Of a DNA stretch of 64,000 bases, positions 24,733-35,059 are shown piece by piece. Origin of the DNA: Acytostelium subglobosum LB1 (Eukaryota; Evosea; Eumycetozoa; Acytosteliales; Acytosteliaceae); assembly GCF_000787575.1 (NCBI RefSeq), contig NW_012236509.1, forward strand, positions 64,001 through 128,000, written 5' to 3'. How positions within the stretch are numbered: the first letter of the stretch is position 1; each line of letters begins with the position of its first letter. A model generated the notes under the pieces. The model worked only from the letters and a program-made list of their open reading frames with translations, had not been told where the DNA came from and searched no databases. The translations under genes were made by a program, and so were the position numbers.

Positions 24733-25559
24733 ATGAATAATCCACAAGCTGTTGACCAACCTGCCCAAGTAGTTGTCCCTGCTGGTGCTATCCCTGTCAA
24801 TGCTGGTGAACCTCCAGTTGAGGATGTTGTTGAAGTACCTCCTGCCCCTGCTGGTTCTCTCCCTGCCGCTCCGCTTGCTGGTGCACCTCTAGTTGAAGTT
24901 GTTGCCGCCCCTCAAGCTCCTGAAGCCCCTCTTGCTAAGCCTGCTCCCCTCGGTGCTCCTGCTCCTCCTGGTGGTCCTCCTGTCGGTGCGCTGGTCGTAG
25001 CCAAACCTGCCGCCAAACCTGCCCCTCTTGTCCCTCGTCATATAACAGTGCACTACGCCAACATTAACTTTTACTTTGCTGTCAACGGCAACATAAGGTA
25101 CGAAGACCTAAGAGAACGTATTCTCCAGAGTCCCCTCAGTGTGAGCTTGCACAACTTGCGCAATCTCCAAGGTTGTGTCATCGAGTACCGTCCAGCTGCT
25201 GTGAATGCTGCCCTGGCCAACTCTACAGATCTGATCCCTGCTGGCACCGAGCACATCTACATCACAGAATATTGATTAAGACATTAACACAAACACAAGT
25301 GAGGATCTTCTTGAGAGATGCTGATGCAGCTCCTGCAAAGACATTCCGTCAAGGAGTATCATGGCAAGCCATCGAGAAGGGCATGCATGTGACCAGTGGA
25401 TCTCTCCGAGTTAGGCATGTGCCACCTGCTGAGTTACAACCGGATTGTGTAGATGCTCCATATCCCGCTGGAGATTACACTTTTGTTGAAGCAAAGATGG
25501 ATGTAAGTACATTTATTTGCGACTAATGGCCCTAACTAATATATTAACAGTGGTTTTAG
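24733..25559 (+). CDS. Pro/Ala/Val-rich hypothetical protein (frame interrupted)
   Basis: The first part (24733-25275) codes a Pro/Ala/Val-rich region of about 100 residues, then HITVHYANINFYFAVNGNIR and EDLRERI, which faintly resemble a PB1-like ubiquitin fold, ending HIYITEY at a TGA. Reading continues in another frame from about 25276 (KTLTQTQVRIFLRDADAAP) to 25502, then a GT-AG intron 25503-25550 with branch point CTAACTAAT, and a last exon 25551-25559 coding WF-stop. The good 3' intron and coding-like text suggest one gene with a one-base break at about 25274. No intron can bridge it. Function unknown. Confidence 0.5.
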
Positions 25560-25904
25560 ACAAGGGCCAAGAGGCTGGCAACCAGGGGAGTCAATGGTGG
25601 AAACTTTTTAATAATAGAATTTGTATTCTTAAATTTCTTCCACCATCGACTCCCCGACTCCCTGATTGTAGACAGATACTGTTTTTGGGTTATTGATTGA
25701 TTGGTTGGGTCCCTGAGAGGGTGCGGTGAGTGATTCCAGTTTGTTTGATTGATGCTGTCGACACATCCATGTGGTGGAATCACAGATATTTGAATATTTA
25801 AATAATAAGTGAAGTGTCCAAATATTTTATTAATCTTACTTGGTGTCGCTGCATGAAATGTATGAATGTATGTATGTAGTGATGATTGTACAATGATAAG
25901 CACC
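25560..25904. other. spacer between convergent genes with hairpin
   Basis: 3' flanks of the Pro/Ala-rich gene and the MadBub gene meet here. The main content is the inverted repeat at 25585-25655. The rest is AT-rich, with a TTGA run at about 25695 and GTAT repeats near 25862. Confidence 0.6.
25585..25655. repeat. 18-bp inverted repeat, strong hairpin
   Basis: The left arm at 25585-25602 (GGGGAGTCAATGGTGGAA) and right arm at 25638-25655 are complementary at 17 of 18 positions. Inside the loop AGAAT-TTGT-ATTCT forms a second stem. On the minus strand the single mismatch becomes a G-U pair. It lies 26 bases after a stop codon. Confidence 0.85.
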
Positions 25905-28900
25905 TTATGCCTGAACCAGAGTGGTGTCGATCCTCAGCTTCCTGATGTGTCGGTAAATGGATTTGGACTTGGTGGGATTGGCCAAAAGGTAGGACTCGAG
26001 TGTCTTGATCAGACCATCCAGTGACACGGTAGAGCACTCTGTGAGATTGAGCAATGTGTTGAGTATGTTGGCCCATAGGTCCAGTTGGTATCCTGGTCGA
26101 ATGCCCGTCATATCAATGCGCCACTCGCCGCATGTGTTGTCCAGTTGTACGGACTGTTCGCCCAGCTCAACACCATCACACAGCAGGTAGTACAATGTCT
26201 GCACCATTCCAATGTAATCAATGTCGTGTGCCCAGTTGGCGCGGGTGGACAGCACGGAACTGGTGACCTTGTGTCCGTCGATTGGCAAGTCGCCTGGCGC
26301 TGCAGTGAACCTCACCTCTGTGCCGTAGAACTGTGTGTCGATCGCCGACTTGAAGCTGCCCAGCTTGAGTCCAATGTTCTCCCAGCCGCCAGTGTTTGCT
26401 GGCGTCCAATCGTGGTCGCTGGGCTCGGTGCTCAACGATACAAACACATTCTTGGGACTGATGTTGGCGTGTATCATGTCTACCTGGTGCATGGATGAAA
26501 CGATACGCAGCAGATCGATGGCGAGGAAAATCTTAAATGGCTCTTCCATGGTTATCTTGGCGCGCTTGATGTTGTGGATGATGTCATGCAGTGATCCATG
26601 CTCCATGTACTCCATCAGCGTCACACTGGCATTGCTGTAGTGATACAGGGAGAAGAAGCACATGTATTTGCCAGCCATCGCGGCGAGCGCTGGTGAGTCA
26701 GAGTTGGCCAGACGCGCTTGAAGTTGTCCCTGCACATAGAACGGCCATACGAGTGCCGGTCGACTGATCTTGGCGGCCATGGGTGATTCGTCGGTGACCT
26801 TGTAGATGGAGGAGTTGGCGCTCTGGAAGACACATGCCTCCATCTTGGCAATGCTGGTGTTGAGTTGGAGTACATTGTTGTTGTCAATCGATGGCAGTGT
26901 CTGAGTGGAGTTGTTGAAGAATGATTCGACCGCCTCCAAATGCTGCACGACGATGCCCTCGAGGCTCTCCTTGTTCTCATGTGTGAATGGCTCGGTGACA
27001 CCTCCCTCTGGAACAATATTAAGTTCGAGGTATTGGGTCAAGATGGCAGCTGTAGTATTGGCATCGATATGTTGTTGTTGTTGCTGTCTGATCTTGTCAT
27101 TCTTTGGAGCTGGCGCTGGAGTTGGTGCTGGTACTGGTGCTGGTGCGTCCTCTTGGAAGATTGTGAAGCCACTTCCGCCTCCCATGTTGTTGTTATTGCC
27201 AAACAGTGGGTTGGATTTTGGTGCTGAGGTTGGAGCTGGGGCATCCTGGAAGATTGTGAAGCCTCCAGATGAGGGTGGCAGGGCGCCAAACAGTGGGTTG
27301 GACTTGGGCGCTGGGGTTGGAGCTGGGGCATCTTGGAAGATTGTGAAGCCACCTCCGCCTCCCATGTTGTTGTTATTGCCAAACAATGGGTTGGACTTTG
27401 GAGCTGGCTTGGCCTGGACGTTTGGAGCCGCGTCCTCAAAGATTGTGAAGCCACCACCGCCACCACCGCCAAACAATGGGTTGGACTTGGGAGCTGGAGC
27501 TGGAGCGTCATGGAAGATGGTGAAGCCTCCTGATGAGGGAGGAGCACCGCCAAACAATGGGTTGGACTTGGGCATTGGCTTGGTGGCGGCATCATCAACG
27601 AATATTTCAAAGGATGCTGGTGGTGCACTCTGTTTGATGTACTGATCAATCCTATCCAGTGTGTCCACAGTGTCACCTCTGTCAATATAGAACTCCTCAG
27701 TTTGATCCTGGCCATACAAGGCCTTCTTCAGAATGTCACCATTGGTCACCTTGTTCTCTGTCTTTTGTGTGATTGGTACTGGTGCCAATGGAGCCACAAT
27801 CTGTTGTTGTTGTTGTTGTGGGATCACTTTCTTGGTCTCGAAGACCTGCGACTTATTCTTCTCCTCCTCCTCGTCAAAAGCAATGGGTGTGTGGAACCAG
27901 GACATGACAGCCTTTAGAGCCTCCTTGGTGTGCATGGTGATGGATGGCGAGGGTGGAGCATTGTACTTTTGCTGTGGCAGTTGTCTGCCGGCGGTGGTTG
28001 GAGGTGCATGTGGGCGTAACTTCCAATGTCTAGCCCTAAGCTCCTCGAATGACATCTCCTTCTCAGCCTCCATAAATATCTCCTTCTTGTATCCAATCCT
28101 TTCGTTTGATGGTGTCGTCGCCGACGTTGATGATGTTGTTCTCTTGGATGATGATGATGACGTCGAGGATGATACACTTGGCTTGGACTGAATCGACTTT
28201 GGGAAGTTGGCCAATGGATTGCTCTGGATCTGCTCGACACGTGACTTGCTCGTTTGCTCAGACAGCCTGTGTGGCTCATCGAATCCGGATTGGTTGATCG
28301 GACTGCTGATGTCTTGTGAGGTGGCAGGATCGCAGAATATCTCGAATGAGGGCACGGCACCAGTGTCACTCTTGAGCTTCTTCTGGACCACCTTGGTATC
28401 GGACCACTTGGCAGGTATCTGTGTGTTCTCCTTGTGCTTGTTGAGCTCTGGCTCCAACTCATCCCACTTCATCGATGGCTGCTCTCCCGTCATCGCCGTC
28501 TTTTTGCCCAGGAACTTGGTGTTGGTCTTTACATTCTCATCTCCGGCTCCTTTCTCATCGTCATAAATCTGGAAGCCACCGAGTCCACCGCCACCGCCAC
28601 CTCCAATGCTGCTGCTACCCAATGGCATCTTGCGTTTATCACCAAGTTGTGGTTGTTGTGTGCTGGTACCAACACCAGGCTTGACTACTGATGACTTTCT
28701 CTCTGAGCCAACTGCACCGCCACCTGATATTGTGCCAAGGACTGCGCGCTGAACTGGTGTTGAAGCCTCCTCCGCAGCAACAGAGAGCGAGCCGATGGGA
28801 GTGGTGCCGTTGGCGGCGGCCTTCTTCATGGCCATCACCATGCGTCTCTGGAACTCCTCGTGTTTCTTCTTTAGACGATCCAATGGCTGTGCGCCACGCT

Positions 28901-29517
28901 GTATTCCCAACTGATATGATTGATCGGCCTGTTGATAATTAGACTTGTTCTCATAAATTATTGCCTTGGCCTCATAAGTCAATGACAATGTAGAGCCAAT
29001 CTTATTAGTCTCCAAGTAAGCGAATATCTCTAGTGGTTCTCTACACATATCGGCCTAATATTTGATTGATTGATTGTGTTAGTATGTGAGTGGAATCATT
29101 CCAATCAATCAATCAAACATACATATATTATCCAAAGTTTCAGGTATCTTTGATCATTCCTATATTTCTCGGTTTGGACAAACATGTTTGTACATCTCTC
29201 CAAGAGTACAATCAACTCTGTCTTCATATTTCCACCAATATATGATTGCTGTACCCATCTAACATACTTGGTCCACAACTCTAATGGATCATCTGACTTG
29301 TACTCTGCAATCGACTTTTCAAACTCACTATGTTGAAGTGTCAGTCATGTTGTTGAGTAGAGTCAATGTATGTAAATATCACTTACGCCTTCTCTTGGGT
29401 CAACTTCTCGTTGACGACTGACTTTTGTTGAGACATCATTGCTAGTTTGGCAGGGTCTCTACCTGACTTTATGGGGAGGATGTTCTCCTTTACGTTTTCC
29501 CAATCGCTCAATGACAT
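25905..29517 (-). CDS. bub1: Bub1/BubR1-type (MadBub) spindle checkpoint protein
   Basis: Three exons: 29517-29387, 29327-29123, 29054-25905; 1161 aa. The N-terminus has a KEN box at residues 10-12 (NVKENILPIKSGR) placed as in BubR1/Mad3, then the Bub1 TPR domain (DPLELWTKYVRWVQQ, LKLWIIYADMCREP). Next comes an ABBA-KEN-ABBA cassette: FQIYDD (about 273), KENTQIPAKW (about 320), FEIFCD (about 349). A GLEBS-like Bub3-binding motif (MSFEELRARHW) lies at about 446. Six more F-x-I-F-x-D/E motifs follow (about 604-747). The C-terminal kinase domain keeps the Lys (MAAKI) but has HANISPKN for HRDxKxxN and GSF for DFG, so it looks like a pseudokinase. Known role: MadBub proteins inhibit APC/C-Cdc20 at unattached kinetochores. 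The motif set suggests the BubR1/Mad3 inhibitory job. Confidence 0.9.
27152..27584 (-). repeat. coding repeat of ABBA-motif units
   Basis: Six units within the MadBub gene end in F-E/T-I-F-x-D/E. The last five are spaced 19-34 codons apart by PKSNPLFG plus Gly or Asn runs. Near-identical DNA between units points to recent tandem duplication. Confidence 0.85.
29055..29122 (-). repeat. intron with complementary TTGA/TCAA arms
   Basis: Second intron of the MadBub gene. On the coding strand a 16-nt arm beginning five bases after the donor GT (TTTGATTGATTGATTG) is perfectly complementary to CAATCAATCAATCAAA just before the acceptor TATTAG. Confidence 0.85.
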
Positions 29518-29758
29518 TGTTTAATAGAATGATTGAATGAATGATTGTGTATGTATATATGATTGTTTGATTGTTTGGTTCGTGTTTATTCACTTTAACC
29601 CTGATTGTTTGGTTGTCACTCTCGCTCTCACACATTGTGATGGCGGTTCAAATCACAACAACTGTTTAACGGTTTTTCAAATTCAAATTCAAAAATGAGA
29701 ACTTCCATCATAGAGTTGATCACGTTGTGTTTAATGTTAAAGTGTTGGTACAATCTAT

Positions 29759-30635
29759 CTACCAGTTGACCTTATACTTGTTGATGGTATCTCTAAACAG
29801 TTGCATTGTTTCCTTTGGGTTCTGACCTGGCTTGAAGAGTGAAGAACCAGCGACGATGACGTTGGCTCCAGCCTTGGCGGCGGCGTCAATGGTGACTGGG
29901 TCCAGACCTCCATCCACCTGGATGTCCATATTTGGACAGCGCTTTCGCAGTGTCTCTACCTTGGGCATCATGTCGCCCATGAATGCCTGGCCGCCAAAGC
30001 CCGGCTCAACAGTCATGATGAGGACAAAGTCGATCTGGTCGAGGAATGGGAAGAGCAGCTCGACTGGCGTCTTGGGCTTCAGACTGATGCCACACTTCAT
30101 ACCGGCCTGCTTGATGCGCTGGATGACGTTGGCAGTGATCGAGCCATCGGCACGCTCAGTGGCTTCGAGATGGAATGTAATACCACTGGCACCTGCAGCC
30201 TTAAAGTCATCGATCATCGTCTCTGGATGTGTGACCATCAGATGGCAATCAAGATATGCCTGTGTATGCTTGCGAAGACTCTTTACAACAGGTGCTCCAA
30301 TTGTCAAGTTGGGTACAAAGTGGCTGTTTGTTTAACATATGCGTGTTGTTGTTAGAGTCAGTTAATGAATGAATGATTGAATGAGTGACTCTGCGAGTGA
30401 ATGAACCTAGATGATATCATACTTATCCTATTAGTTTGAGTTATGTTGTTAGTTAGTTGACTATGATGATGGTGTATTGAGTCACATCAGAGACAACAAC
30501 AAGACAACAACATACCATTACATCCATGTGTAGCCACTCAGCACCACACTCGACCATGTAGTTAGCATCTCTTGCCAAGTAGGCAAAGTCACCTGAAAGC
30601 ATCGATGGAGCAATAATTGGTTGAAGTTGGCTCAT
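29759..30635 (-). CDS. rpe: ribulose-phosphate 3-epimerase
   Basis: Exons 30635-30516, 30427-30423 and 30323-29759; 229 aa, the usual length. It interconverts ribulose 5-phosphate and xylulose 5-phosphate in the cytosolic pentose phosphate pathway. Seen motifs: IIAPSMLSGDFAYL, HMDVM with metal-ligand His and Asp, HLMVTHPE with the second His, EPGFGGQAFM, and IQVDGGLD with the catalytic Asp. The first long exon ends at MDVM and the last begins at the second base of HFVPN. A 5-nt microexon GATAA, flanked by AATAG and GTATGA, supplies Asp-Asn to give MDVMDNHFVPNLTIG, the same wording as bacterial Rpe. Only this choice restores both frame and motif. It is the least usual splice model in the window. 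Confidence 0.93.
30423..30427 (-). other. rpe: 5-nt microexon of rpe
   Basis: GATAA on the minus strand, between introns 30515-30428 and 30422-30324. Acceptor ACTAATAG and donor GTATGA flank it. It encodes Asp plus two bases of Asn. Confidence 0.8.
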
Positions 30636-31125
30636 TCTTTATATATCAATAGTAAGTAAGGTAGTATTTATATAATTGTTATGTCTGTATGTGTATCAAT
30701 GTCAGAATGTTCCAAACCATGAACTCAATTTTGAGGTGTTCTCACAGGAAGGAGAGGATTCCTCAAACACTCAATTCAATTTCGTCGTCTTCGTTCTGCC
30801 ATTCCCGAACCATGGCACCTTCTCACACACACATAGGTGGACAGGGTTCATGATACACGTTTAACATTTCCATAAAAGGATATCAATATATTTAATTGAT
30901 TATTGACAAATCAAACTACATATTTATTGGTCGGGACTCTAATAAGTAACCCTTAACCAATTCACTGAATTGATCAATCACTTCCCTCTTTGCCCTGGGT
31001 TACAAAACAAAATCAATCAAGATTGTTGTTGTCCCAGATGATTTGACACACTGCACATCAATCATTTATGCATAATAACATTGTTGTAATAATAACAAAC
31101 ATATATACTTATAAAGAATAAGATA
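30636..31125. other. divergent spacer between rpe and SNARE gene
   Basis: Promoter-type AT-rich sequence at both ends. The middle, about 30700-30840, is mixed sequence without a convincing reading frame. Confidence 0.5.
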
Positions 31126-31927
31126 ATGGAAAAGTCAGATGAGAAACAATTAAAGGAATGGGAGAAGGACTATTCAAATGTTGACAAGACAAAGAAGATG
31201 GTCAAGACACTGAAGGAGACACAAGGCATTGGTGAAGACAACCTCAATAAGCTAAATGAACAATCAGAGCAACTGAATCGAATCAACAAGTTGACTGAAG
31301 AACAAGAAGAGTATGTTTGATTGAAAGAATGATTGATTGCAGTATCAACTAACATCATCATCAACAGGCTGTCAAAGGAGATGAGCAAGTTTAAGAAGTT
31401 CCAGAAGTACTTGGGCTTCATTGGTGGAGCATCACCAACAAAGAAGGAGGTAGGTACTCAATCATTCATTCATTCAATCATGTTATTGACCAATCCAATG
31501 AATGAAACAGAGAGACCCAAAGGTTGAAGAGATAAAGTCAAGATATAATAAGGATGAGAATAAGTTGAACAATCAACAACAACATCCAATAGGAGCCACA
31601 AGTCAACCTGGTGATGATGGCGCAGTATGGAAGAATGAAGCCGACATCAAGGATAATATATATATACAGAATGCTCAATGGATAAAGGAGGAGGACAAGA
31701 ATCTGGACGATATGAATGTGCTGCTAGGTGATTTGAAGAATATTGCCATTGCTACAAAGAATGAAGTCGGTCGTCAAGGCACCAAGATGGATGCCATCAA
31801 TGACTCGATGGTCCGAGGCAATGATTTTAACCTCAAGAAGGATTCAACGCCCGACAGTCGACTGAAGAAGGAGAAGGATAAGAAGGAGAAGGAACAAAAG
31901 TCAAACAGCAAGGCACTTCGAAGTTAA
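31126..31927 (+). CDS. SNAP-25-like Qbc SNARE
   Basis: Three exons: 31126-31310, 31368-31449, 31511-31927; 227 aa, close to SNAP-25/29 length. The first SNARE helix is at about residues 15-75 (TKKMVKTLKETQGIGEDNLN; LNEQSEQLNRINKL), and the second at about 140-200 (IQNAQWIKEEDKNLDDMNVL; EVGRQGTKMDAINDSM). Each helix has a central Gln as expected for Qb and Qc layers. The linker FKKFQKYLGF has no Cys, so it is not palmitoylated and is closer to SNAP-29 in mode. Role: membrane fusion at the plasma membrane or in the endolysosomal system. The C-terminus is Lys-rich. Intron 1 carries TTGATTGA directly after the donor. Confidence 0.88.
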
Positions 31928-32512
31928 CTTCTGGCTGTGGCTGGGAAACACAGAGGACAGAGGCCAAAGATTGGATCGCTTGGACGCTTTGGAGTTTATT
32001 CAATGTATATATATATATATATATAAAGTTGATGTGTGTATGTTTGTAATATCATCATCTAATTGAATGGATTGGTTGGTTGGTTGGTTAAGTTGGATGG
32101 TTGGATGTTGGGAATCGTATGTCGAGTTGGAGTTTGAGGATTGATTGGATGATGATGATGATGATTGAGAGCGAGAACCAATTGAGGCTTTGTTGAGGTT
32201 TGGAGGTAATGTGGACCATGATGGAAGTGAACAGAACAAGTGGATTGTATGATTGATTGATTGGATTGAATGATTGATTGAACGGGGAAGAGACCTAGTA
32301 CATTGATGAGGAGGGGAAAAAATGAGGAGGATCGGAAGTTGAGCCAACTACCATGCTAATTGAGAGGGGAGCTGAGAGGGAGAGAGGAGGGGGATGTATC
32401 TGCCGCTATTACTGTTGTTGTTGTTGGTTGTTGCTGTTGCCTGTTGCTGTTGTTGTCTGTGATTGGACACCACACTACCGCTGTCGTTTACAAGACCGCT
32501 GCGCACAACACT
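31928..32512. other. spacer between convergent genes
   Basis: Holds a TA run at about 32008-32024, TTGG tetranucleotide repeats near 32070-32090, GATGAT repeats near 32150 and TTGATTGA near 32252. No gene seen. Confidence 0.55.
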
Positions 32513-34200
32513 CTATCTTCGGTTCTGATAGCACATAACAGTATATAGTCCATAGAGCAGAGCTGCCTGTTTATGAGAACAGACGGCCAGCAGAGCGAGA
32601 TGGCACTTCTCGTCGGGCTTCAAGTCAAAGCCCAGCTTGGAGTAGTCGACCTTGGAGATGTTGTCTGGGAAGCAGACAGCCTTTTTTACATAGTACTTGA
32701 GATTGCGATTGAGGAACATATTGACCTCCTGATAGTTGTAGTCGTCGTGACACATTCCCTTGACACGCTGCACGTAGTACCAGACGGCGCGGCGGAAGGG
32801 CAGCGTGTCAATGTCGGTGCTGTTGTTGAAGCGGTAGTAGGTCATCGTGTAGACCAGGTTGAACTCCTCGTCCAGCAGTGGCGCCGCATCCGGGAAGATG
32901 CGACTGACCAACTCGTAGCCGTGCTCCTTCCAGCTGTAGTCCTGTATCGAGAATATAGAGTAGTCGCGCGACGACACGTCAAAGTCTGTGTGCGACATCT
33001 TGTAGTTTCCAATGTATCGCGAGAGGTCTCCTGCCAGTTCGTCGTCGTCGTCATAGTTGCTGCTGCTGCTCCTGATCTTGCTGGCCACCGTGTCAAAGGG
33101 CGGACCCGACTCCATGCCGGCGTTGTGAAACTCCTGCTGGTGGTCGACGTCGTGCTCGTCGTCCTCCTCCTCCTGCTCGCGCTTCCTCTTTAGCAGCAGC
33201 TCCATCACCTTGATCGTGTTCTCTGAGGCGGCGCTATCCTCCACCTCGCAGTCGCTGTCGTACAGGGGGAAGTTGGACTTCTCCTCCTTGGACAGCCCGT
33301 ACTCGGGCAAGATGCCGCAGGCAAACACAAAGCCAGACAGCGAGAGAAACGTGCATATCAGGATCATCGCGTGCACAAGCTCGGCGATTGACCACGCATC
33401 CATGCCCTTGACCAAGTTGCCAATGTCCAGCGTGGGCAGCAGCCACGGTTGGTGCGCCATGAGCTGCACCACCTGCAACAGGTTCTTGAGCTTCTGTGGT
33501 ATGTTGTCGATGCTGACCAACCAGCTGGGGTCGCCCTTGTTGAGGAGGAACTCGTGCTCCTGCAATTCCACCAAGTAGTGGCAGTTGTAGCGCGCCGCCG
33601 ACAGCACACCTATATAGTTCCTCCAAGCCAGTGGCAGAGGGCCTGGGTCGCGCATAACCTTGTTGTAGCTCGCCAGGAACTTCTCTAAATACAATGGATG
33701 CCAGCCTAGTAGGCGGATAACATGGTTGACACGTCCACTCTGTAGGAACACCTCTTGAAACAGTCTCCTCGTCAGTTCATCATTAGTATTCAATGGTGGC
33801 AACTGTGTCTCATTGATGAATGATGTTGTCTTTTGTTTGGGTATGTGATATTTTTCCTAAGATCATTTGATTGATTGATTGATTGATTGAAGTTAGTAGC
33901 TTGTTGTTGAGTCACCGCATGAAGGTCCATCCTTACTTGTATCGATTTGAATAGACTTGAGAAGGTATCTGTGATGTCATTGTAGGGAGACTCTGTGGCG
34001 AGGACTACTATATTGTCGATGTGATTCCTTAATAGCTTGTCGTTGTCTGGGTTCTGTAGAATGGTCATGATGTTCTCGAGGGCTGCTCGTCTGGTGTTGG
34101 TGTCGGGCGATTGCAGACTCTGAAAGTACCCAGTCATTGGGTCGGACGCGTTCAGCGGTGACTGAGGCGGGGAGTGATGTTGATGATGTTGATGCTCCAT
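32513..34200 (-). CDS. sestrin
   Basis: Two exons, 34200-33937 and 33802-32513 (intron 33936-33803, 134 nt, the longest found here), 517 aa. The sestrin N-terminal domain is seen as RDPGPLPLAWRNYIGVLSAA followed by RYNCHYLVELQEHEFL, with the Cys corresponding to the redox-active one of the AhpD-like fold. The C-terminal leucine-binding-type domain holds SWKEHGYELVSRIFPDAAPL and YYRFNNSTDIDTLPFRRAVW, ending in ALLYGLYTVMCY. A Lys/Arg/Glu and His-Asp acidic linker divides the two. Known role: stress-induced negative regulator of TORC1 through GATOR2, and amino-acid sensing. The splice joins SLFKSIQ to LPPLNTND. Confidence 0.92.
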
Positions 34201-34817
34201 CTCTTCTGCTGCTTCTTATTTACTTTGTTATTGTTGTTGCGCTGTTGTGCGCTGTTTGTTCGTTTAAATACTTTCGATCAATCGATTGAATAAATGAATG
34301 ATGTTGCTGCTGTGTATTACTATTATGAATGAACGAATGAATGAATGATTGTGTTCACCTTCTGATACCTATACTCCTGTCAAACGTCTGTAGCTGTTGA
34401 TGGTTTGAGTTGATTGATTGATGTTAGTATTACTTCTTCAACTTGAAGATGAACAACAACACGAATGTTTGAATGTACTCTTAGCATACCTTAACTACTA
34501 AGCAGAATAAATATATATGAATTATCTGTATGAATATAAGTATGAGGAGGATGTTCGAACTAAAAGATAAATGATAATGAGAGAGAAATGTTTTTGTTTT
34601 TTTTGATAACAAATGGGGGAACAAAATAAACTGTGGCAATGAACATCATTTGTACAACTTTTGATTCAGGAAAAGAGGAGAACATAAACATGGAGGAGAA
34701 TAGAAAGGCTAAGAGCAACCATTCATAATTTAGTAAAGTTTACTAAAAATAAAAGATATATAAAGATCCCGATTTTTTCAATATAAATCAGGTGCAACAG
34801 TGATTGGCATATCACTT
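34201..34817. other. spacer upstream of tRNA
   Basis: AT-rich with TGAATGAATGA repeats at about 34325-34350 and a T run near 34590. No gene seen and no mobile element at the tRNA 5' flank, where dictyostelid tRNA-targeting retroelements often insert. Confidence 0.5.
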
Positions 34818-34890
34818 GCTCGATTAGCTCAGTCGGTAGAGCACGGTGCTAATAACGCCGCGGTCGCAGGTTCGATCCCTGCATCGAGCA
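34818..34890 (+). tRNA. tRNA-Ile (anticodon AAU)
   Basis: 73 nt without intron. The acceptor stem GCTCGAT pairs with ATCGAGC, followed by discriminator A. D arm GCTC-AGTCGGTA-GAGC. Anticodon stem CGGTG/CGCCG with loop CTAATAA gives anticodon AAT (read as IAU for isoleucine). T arm GCAGG-TTCGATC-CCTGC. The internal B box GGTTCGATCCC is at 34869-34879. Confidence 0.96.
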
Positions 34891-34901
34891 AAATTCTATT
34901 G

Positions 34902-34911
34902 TTTTTTTTTT
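34902..34911 (+). terminator. RNA polymerase III T-run terminator
   Basis: Ten T residues start 12 bases after the tRNA 3' end. Confidence 0.85.
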
Positions 34912-35059
34912 CTAAACTTTTTTTTCAACATGCAAACTGCCTGTGCCGATGAACCGATAAGTTAAAATAGATCTCCTCCTATCTATCTCTCAATAATAAA
35001 AAAAACTAATTTTTTTTTCCATGAATATAAATATTTATTATTACATTTGGTCTGAGACA

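Noticed and set aside
26905-27645. 246-codon plus-strand frame opposite the MadBub array
   Set aside because: Antisense shadow of the PKSNPLFG repeats.
34818-34890. Retroelement insertion near the tRNA
   Set aside because: Neither flank shows element ends, coding remnants or target duplications.
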